In this document: one piece after another, positions 63,760-64,000 of the stretch
Layout: every line of letters begins with the position of its first letter
Position numbering within the stretch: the first letter of the stretch is position 1
From: Hypericibacter terrae
GTDB taxonomy: Bacteria; Pseudomonadota; Alphaproteobacteria; Dongiales; Dongiaceae
NCBI RefSeq assembly: GCF_008728855.1
Contig: NZ_CP042906.1
Span: 4,453,570-4,517,569 of the forward strand
Direction of reading: 5' to 3'
Length of the DNA: 64,000 nucleotides
Position numbers and translations under genes: made by a program
Notes under the pieces: generated by a model
Database searches by the model: none
The model's input: the letters and a program-made list of their open reading frames with translations, nothing else
What the model was told of the DNA's origin: nothing

Positions 63760-64000
63760 ATGGCGGAAGAGGGCCTAGCGTATACATCCACTTTCAAACA
63801 GGCGCCCCAAATGTCGCTGAGCGCAAGCGTCCCTCCATCACCTCGATTCAACAAGACTGACATTGTCTGGATACTGGGTACTGTTGCCGCTGCCGTTCTC
63901 ATTGGACTTGCAGCACGGTTTTCGACTGTTGCCGCGCTCGTGATGACCGGGGCGCCTTGGGCGAGCCCAGATGCCAATCCTGTGAATCTCTATCTTCTGT
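63760..64000 (+). CDS. Membrane protein start, cut by the window edge
   Basis: An open frame from ATG 63760 (or 63811) reaches the edge without a stop. It has one predicted transmembrane helix (VWILGTVAAAVLIGLAARF) after a polar N-terminus, and a loop GAPWASPDANPVNLYLL. The base composition is less GC-rich than elsewhere. I do not recognise a family from 80 residues. Confidence 0.5.
   Translation, partial: MAEEGLAYTSTFKQAPQMSLSASVPPSPRFNKTDIVWILGTVAAAVLIGLAARFSTVAALVMTGAPWASPDANPVNLYLL

Overview
The window is a 64 kb piece of a high-GC alphaproteobacterial chromosome, most likely from the Rhodospirillales. Evidence for this is the set of class markers: an RcdA/DUF1465 protein, a TrcR/DUF1013 regulator, DUF1192, DUF465 and DUF4164 small proteins, COQ9, a split pntAA-pntAB-pntB transhydrogenase, a 6S RNA between zapA and the 5-formyl-THF cyclo-ligase gene, a cysteine-free L31, and a heat-shock promoter of the alphaproteobacterial RpoH type. 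Almost everything is core housekeeping. There is no phage, plasmid, CRISPR array or tRNA gene that I can see; clear mobile DNA is one IS30-family insertion sequence and one 144-bp MITE-like element.

Layout. 1-2.8 kb: azlC (cut by the edge) and phzF, divergent from a MocR-type regulator with a palindrome over its start codon. 3-17.8 kb, all minus strand: yebC, ruvC-ruvA-ruvB, ybgC-tolQ-tolR-tolA-tolB-pal-cpoB, tilS, ftsH, folP, glmM; many genes overlap by 4-11 bases. 18-25 kb: small unknown ORF, SDR, YmdB-type phosphoesterase, 5-FTHF cyclo-ligase, 6S RNA, zapA, then tkt-gap on the plus strand. 25-31 kb: DoxX, O-methyltransferase, OsmC, class I aldolase, ThiE-like protein, efp, suhB. 31.4-35.2 kb: a three-gene operon for a low-complexity OmpA-type protein and a MotA/MotB-like stator pair. 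35-42 kb: ABC exporter, cyaY, rpmE, rcdA, hsp20 under heat-shock control, hydrolase, metY/metZ-type enzyme. 42-50.5 kb: sRNA candidate, DUF1192, quinone oxidoreductase, trcR, hemerythrin, GNAT, prpE, creatininase-family, NUDIX, DUF465, ubiX. 50.6-64 kb: MITE, TIGR02444, 6-phosphofructokinase, DUF465, purE-purK, a low-GC orphan, coq9, def, IS30, gst, rpsU, pnt operon, ABC1/UbiB-like kinase and the start of a membrane protein.

Genes that work together: phosphofructokinase, class I aldolase, GAPDH and transketolase cover central sugar metabolism; the Tol-Pal proteins link the cell envelope at division (zapA is also present); ruvABC resolves Holliday junctions; ubiX, coq9 and the UbiB-like kinase point to ubiquinone synthesis; rcdA and trcR belong to the CtrA cell-cycle network.

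The points I would look at first are: (1) an 83-bp tandem duplication of the 3' end of tolA that makes a 28-codon ORF coupled by ATGA overlaps to both tolA and tolB; (2) an EF-P whose modification-site loop has Asn where Lys/Arg is normal; (3) the MITE that landed in the loop of a dispersed hairpin repeat with a 7-bp target duplication; (4) an RpoH promoter plus a hairpin hiding the hsp20 ribosome-binding site; (5) the stator-like operon without flagellar genes; (6) a sRNA candidate with an anti-Shine-Dalgarno motif. Two families of dispersed palindromic repeats fill many of the intergenic gaps.
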